The position numbers and the translations under genes were made by a program. From Bacillota bacterium (GTDB lineage Bacteria > Bacillota > Clostridia > Christensenellales > CAG-138): a stretch of DNA of 8,716 nucleotides. The first letter of the stretch is position 1. Each line of letters starts with the position of its first letter. Positions 5,761 through 8,716 of the stretch are shown in pieces. Under the pieces are notes generated by a model. The model was not told the origin of the DNA, made no database searches, and was given only the letters and a program-made list of their open reading frames with translations. Location: contig JAEXFV010000183.1 of NCBI GenBank assembly GCA_023451115.1, positions 1 to 8,716 of the forward strand, written 5' to 3'.

Positions 5761-6720
5761 TTGAACGGCGATTTCTTTTTAACAAATTGGATATTCCTGG
5801 GCATGCGCTGGCTGTCCGAAAACGTAACGGGCGGGCACATCGTGCTGACCATTATCATCAGCACCGTGATTATCCGCGGCATCACCATGTTTGGAGATAT
5901 CAAATCCCGCAAATCCAGCATTAAGATGCAGGAGATCCAGCCTGACCTGCAAAAACTGCAGCGTAAGTATAAAGATAACCCGCAAAAGCTGCAGCAGGCC
6001 CAGTCCAAGCTCATGAAGGAGCGGGGCGTTTCCATGTGGGGCGGCTGCCTGCCCATGCTGATTATGATGCCGCTGTTTTTCTGCTTCATCGCGGCGTTCC
6101 GGTATTGGGGCTATGAGCAGATGATCAAGGTCATCATTGAAATGTACGAAACCGGCAGCTCAGAGCTGTTCAGCGATTTCCATTTTCTTTGGGTGCACAA
6201 CATCTGGCAGCCGGATAACGGCCTTAAGCCTGTGATTATGGCGGCAAACGAGTTTTTGGCCATCCCCAAGCTGCAAAACCTCATTTATTTCCAGGAAAAC
6301 CCTGCGGCGCTGGATGTGTTCCAAAAGCTGGGTTTCATCATTGCAGATACGAAAAACATCCCGGAAGCGGCTATTACGACTTACAACAACCTGATGGCTC
6401 CCTTGGCAGCCCAATATGAAGGCTATAACAACGGTTGGTTTATCCTGCCCATTTTGTCCGGCGTTACCACCTTCCTCACCAGCTGGCTGATGCAAAAAGG
6501 GCAGCCCAAACCCCAGCAGGGCCAGGCGGATTCCGCCCAGGGCGTTAACAAAACCATGATGTATGTCATGCCCGCTATGTCCATCTTCTTCTGCTTGACG
6601 GCAAATGCCGCCTTTGCTGTGTACTGGATTATCAGCAACCTGGTTTCTGCGGCCAGCAACTATGTAATCAACAAAAAGCTGCTCAAGCCCGCGGATGCAA
6701 CGGAGGTACAAAAACAATGA
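5761..6720 (+). CDS. yidC: Membrane protein insertase YidC (Oxa1/SpoIIIJ family)
   Basis: Polytopic membrane insertase that places membrane proteins into the bilayer alone or with SecYEG. It has 319 residues. There is no signal peptide or lipobox, unlike Bacillus SpoIIIJ. Hydrophobic segments are about 26-44, ending IIRG with R39 matching the conserved groove arginine; 94-113 (GGCLPMLIMMPLFFCFIAAF); 226-244; and a pair between about 266 and 303. The cytoplasmic hairpin IQPDLQKLQRKYKDNPQKLQ at 59-78 is well conserved. Between FLWVHNIW (142-149) and the third core helix lies about 70 residues absent from SpoIIIJ. The start is TTG 5761, with AAGGAGG ten bases before. The stop overlaps the jag start by four bases. 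YidD and Jag neighbours are standard. Confidence 0.95.
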   Translation: MNGDFFLTNWIFLGMRWLSENVTGGHIVLTIIISTVIIRGITMFGDIKSRKSSIKMQEIQPDLQKLQRKYKDNPQKLQQAQSKLMKERGVSMWGGCLPMLIMMPLFFCFIAAFRYWGYEQMIKVIIEMYETGSSELFSDFHFLWVHNIWQPDNGLKPVIMAANEFLAIPKLQNLIYFQENPAALDVFQKLGFIIADTKNIPEAAITTYNNLMAPLAAQYEGYNNGWFILPILSGVTTFLTSWLMQKGQPKPQQGQADSAQGVNKTMMYVMPAMSIFFCLTANAAFAVYWIISNLVSAASNYVINKKLLKPADATEVQKQ

Positions 6721-7547
6721 GATCAATGGAGTTTTCCGGCCGTTCCGTAGACGAAGCGGTGTTCCACGGCCTGCAAGAAATGGGGCTTTCCATCGACGAA
6801 GTGGAAATCGAAACCCTGCAAACCGAGAGCAAAGGCATCTTTGGCATTGGTGCGAAAATGGCTCTGGTTCGTTTGACGGAACGGGAGCCGGAATATGTGT
6901 TGGAAAAGCAGACGGAGCTTGCGGAACTGGCCAAACATGAGCCTGCGCCCCAGCAAGCGCCCAAAGAGCGTCAGGAGCGCCCTGCCAGAGAAGGCCGGGA
7001 ACGTACCTCGCGCAACCAGCGTGGCGGCCATCCTGCCCGGGAGAACCGGGAAGAAGCGCCTGCTGCGCCCCAGTATGCGTATAGCCTGGAATTGGCCCAG
7101 GAACTGCCTGCTGCCCAGTTTTTGAAAGAGCTGCTCCAAAAGATGGGCGTTGAGGCCCAGGTATTGGCCTGCAATACCGAGGATGGATTGCGGCTGCGCA
7201 TTGACAGCAAATCCATGGGCATCCTCATCGGCCGCCGGGGAGAAACGCTGGATGCGCTGCAGTACATAACCTCTTTGGTGGTAAACCGTAACCGCAAGCA
7301 GGAAGGCTATCTACGCGTTACCCTGGACACGGAGGACTACCGCAGCAAGCGCGAGGAAACCCTGCGCCGCCTGGCCCGCAAACAGGCCAGCCGCGTGAAA
7401 GCAACCGGCCGTTCCATAGCGCTGGAACCCATGAATCCTTATGAGCGGCGGGTGTTGCATGCATCGTTACAGAACAATCCATATGTAACCACCCATAGCG
7501 AAGGGGAAGAACCCAACCGCCGTGTGGTGATCGAGCCAAAACGATAG
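6717..7547 (+). CDS. khpB: RNA-binding protein KhpB (Jag/EloR)
   Basis: Cytoplasmic RNA-binding protein that in Streptococcus and relatives works with KhpA and influences cell elongation and division; its RNA targets here are unknown. It has 276 residues in three parts: a Jag-N domain at about 4-52 with SKGIFGIGAK; a charged Arg/Glu/Pro/Ala-rich linker at about 55-118 that looks disordered; and a KH domain with the GxxG loop GRRG at 172-175, followed by an R3H domain whose R244...H248 gives the RxxxH motif, in NPYERRVLHASLQ. ATG 6717 overlaps the yidC stop by four bases, with GGAGG 10 nt upstream. It ends the operon: a hairpin terminator follows. mnmE, the usual next gene, is absent. Confidence 0.95.
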   Translation: MRSMEFSGRSVDEAVFHGLQEMGLSIDEVEIETLQTESKGIFGIGAKMALVRLTEREPEYVLEKQTELAELAKHEPAPQQAPKERQERPAREGRERTSRNQRGGHPARENREEAPAAPQYAYSLELAQELPAAQFLKELLQKMGVEAQVLACNTEDGLRLRIDSKSMGILIGRRGETLDALQYITSLVVNRNRKQEGYLRVTLDTEDYRSKREETLRRLARKQASRVKATGRSIALEPMNPYERRVLHASLQNNPYVTTHSEGEEPNRRVVIEPKR

Positions 7548-7571
7548 TAATACATTCCCAGCATACCATGT

Positions 7572-7605
7572 GGCTGCCTCTGGTTTTCTGAGGCAGCCCT
7601 ATTCT
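7572..7605 (+). terminator. Intrinsic terminator after jag/khpB
   Basis: GGCTGCCTC (7572-7580) and GAGGCAGCC (7590-7598) form a perfect 9-bp GC-rich stem with a 9-base loop, followed by a T-rich tail (CTATTCTT). It begins 24 bases after the jag stop and would end the rpmH operon. The reverse direction lacks a T tail, so it works on the plus strand only. Confidence 0.8.
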
Positions 7606-7634
7606 TGTAATGATAAACGGAGAGCAGCAATCCA

Positions 7635-8600
7635 ATGGAAAACAAAATGGAGAAGTTGATGGCCACCAAATGGACGCCTGCATTGCTGGCAATATTATGT
7701 TGCCTGCTGTGGGGGAGTGCCATACCTGCCATGAAAATTGGCAATCAGCTGTTTCAGATCGACAGCGGGGACTATTTTACCCAAATGCTGTTTGCGGGCT
7801 GCCGGTTTTCACTGGCAGGGATCATTGTAATCGTGGTCCTCAGTCTAAAAGCGCGCAGGCTGGCAATACCCCGGCGCAAGGGATGGAAACAGGTGTTTCT
7901 GCTTGGCATGGTACAAACAACATTACAATATGGCTTTTACTATATTGGCCTGTCCAACGTCAGCGGAGTGGAAGTTGCAGTTATTCAAGGCTTTAGCGTG
8001 TTTATTACAGTGCTCGTTTCCAGCTTTGTATTCCGGCTGGAGAAATTCACCTTTATCAAATGCCTGGGGTGCGCTATGGGGCTGCTGGGTATTATTCTGG
8101 TGAACATTAACAGTCTGAAAGCTGGCAGCGGCAGCCTGTTTGGCGGAGCTATGGTGTTGATCTCCACCTTTGGGGCTGCTTTTTCTTCCAGTATGATCAA
8201 ATGGTTTTCTCAAGAAAATGATCCGGTTCTCTTCAATGGATATCAGTTTTTGCTGGGCGGGCTTGTATTGATATTGATTGGTCTGCTGGGGGGCGGAAGG
8301 CTACGGCATGGCAGCATAATGGGGCTGGGCATGATAGGCTATCTGGCATTTGTATCTGCTATGGCTTACAGCCTGTGGAGTCTACTGCTCAAATATCGCC
8401 CCGTTTCTCAGGTTGCCATTTTTAACTCCATGACCCCGGTGTTCGGAGTGATATTCTCCTGCCTGCTGCTGGGAGAGAGCAATTTGCTCAGCTATTGGAC
8501 GCTGCTGGCGCTGGCTTTGGTGTGCGGAGGCATTGTGGTGATCAACCGCTTTCAGCCCCAAACCCAGGAAGCAGCGAGCACATTGGGCCCTAAGGTATAA
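7635..8600 (+). CDS. EamA/DMT-superfamily membrane transporter
   Basis: Predicted ten-helix permease of the drug/metabolite transporter superfamily. It has 321 residues, the usual length. Two EamA repeats are visible: the first opens with LLAILCCLLWGSAIPAMKIG and ends with GLLGIILVNI; the second runs from GGAMVLISTFGAAFSSSMIKW to LALVCGGIVVINR and includes the family-typical SMTPVFGVIFSCLLLGE. The substrate cannot be read from sequence; amino acids, sugars and other metabolites are all known in the family. ATG 7635 has GGAG at 7619-7622, spacing 12, a modest site; in-frame ATG codons at 7647 and 7659 are alternatives but lie further from it. It sits after the terminator, so a promoter of its own or read-through is needed; I see no clear promoter. 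By eye its codons are somewhat more AT-rich than those of the housekeeping genes, so it may be an accessory insertion where mnmE normally lies. Confidence 0.88.
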   Translation: MENKMEKLMATKWTPALLAILCCLLWGSAIPAMKIGNQLFQIDSGDYFTQMLFAGCRFSLAGIIVIVVLSLKARRLAIPRRKGWKQVFLLGMVQTTLQYGFYYIGLSNVSGVEVAVIQGFSVFITVLVSSFVFRLEKFTFIKCLGCAMGLLGIILVNINSLKAGSGSLFGGAMVLISTFGAAFSSSMIKWFSQENDPVLFNGYQFLLGGLVLILIGLLGGGRLRHGSIMGLGMIGYLAFVSAMAYSLWSLLLKYRPVSQVAIFNSMTPVFGVIFSCLLLGESNLLSYWTLLALALVCGGIVVINRFQPQTQEAASTLGPKV

Positions 8601-8608
8601 GCGGCCCT

Positions 8609-8652
8609 GGCGCCGGCATCTTCCTGGAGCGCAATCCAGGCCGGGCAGCGCC
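8609..8652 (+). other. Compound stem-loop downstream of the transporter gene
   Basis: GGCGC (8609-8613) can pair with GCGCC (8648-8652), CGG (8614-8616) with CCG (8641-8643), and CCTGGA (8623-8628) with TCCAGG (8635-8640), giving a three-part stem with internal loops and a 6-base apical loop. No T-run follows, so it is not a classic terminator. It may protect the 3' end or form part of the next gene's leader. Confidence 0.4.
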
Positions 8653-8659
8653 TGTTATA

Positions 8660-8705
8660 GGCCCAAGCTGGACCTTTTGGGGCCGATTATATGGTTGTTT
8701 GATTT
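8660..8705 (+). terminator. Possible weak terminator or attenuator
   Basis: GGCCC (8660-8664) pairs with GGGCC (8680-8684), with a few more pairs after a bulge (AA with TT). The tail is T-rich but interrupted (GATTATATGGTTGTTTGATT). It could end transporter transcription or act in the leader of the next gene. Confidence 0.3.
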
Positions 8706-8707
8706 TC

Positions 8708-8713
8708 AGGAGG
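8708..8713 (+). promoter_or_regulatory. Ribosome binding site of a gene beyond the right edge
   Basis: AGGAGG at the last bases of the window, with no following start codon inside it. It suggests a plus-strand gene starting within about ten bases to the right; its identity is not visible. Confidence 0.55.
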
Positions 8714-8716
8714 ATC

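Noticed and set aside
6760..6775. parS half-site TGTTCCACG in jag
   Set aside because: Only one half matches; the second arm is unrelated and the site is coding.

Overview
The window is a stretch of bacterial chromosome carrying conserved housekeeping genes usually found near the replication origin of Firmicutes. The L34 sequence, a Noc-type ParB paralogue, YidC without a signal peptide, strong AGGAGG-like ribosome binding sites and several TTG starts point to a member of Clostridia with a moderately GC-rich genome. This assignment is by eye; nothing here fixes the genus. I see no plasmid, phage, transposon, CRISPR, tRNA or rRNA signature.

Layout. On the minus strand, 1-744 is uppP (undecaprenyl-diphosphatase), cut by the left edge. 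A 279-base divergent region follows, with a promoter for uppP and one for mnmG. On the plus strand come mnmG, rsmG and noc (1024-4628), then a strong promoter with a long leader, then rpmH, rnpA, yidD, yidC and jag/khpB (4863-7547). A hairpin terminator closes that run. Next is an EamA/DMT-type transporter (7635-8600). The last 116 bases hold two possible RNA hairpins and, at the very edge, a ribosome binding site for a gene lying outside the window.

How the genes work together. The rpmH-jag block makes ribosomal protein L34, the protein subunit of RNase P, the YidC membrane insertase with its helper YidD, and the RNA-binding protein KhpB. It is a translation and membrane-biogenesis operon. 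The mnmG-rsmG-noc block makes a tRNA wobble-uridine modification enzyme, a 16S rRNA m7G methyltransferase and the nucleoid occlusion protein. UppP recycles the lipid carrier for cell-wall synthesis. The transporter looks like an unrelated accessory gene.

The main oddity is gene order. In Bacillus and many relatives the order is rpmH-rnpA-yidD-yidC-jag-mnmE-mnmG-rsmG-noc. Here the same genes are permuted, with mnmG-rsmG-noc in front of rpmH, and mnmE is missing from its place after jag. Other points of interest are an inverted repeat straddling the uppP -10 box, Noc-type specificity residues with one conservative change, insertions in RnpA and YidC, and a long structured rpmH leader. I found no convincing evidence of a wholly new system.
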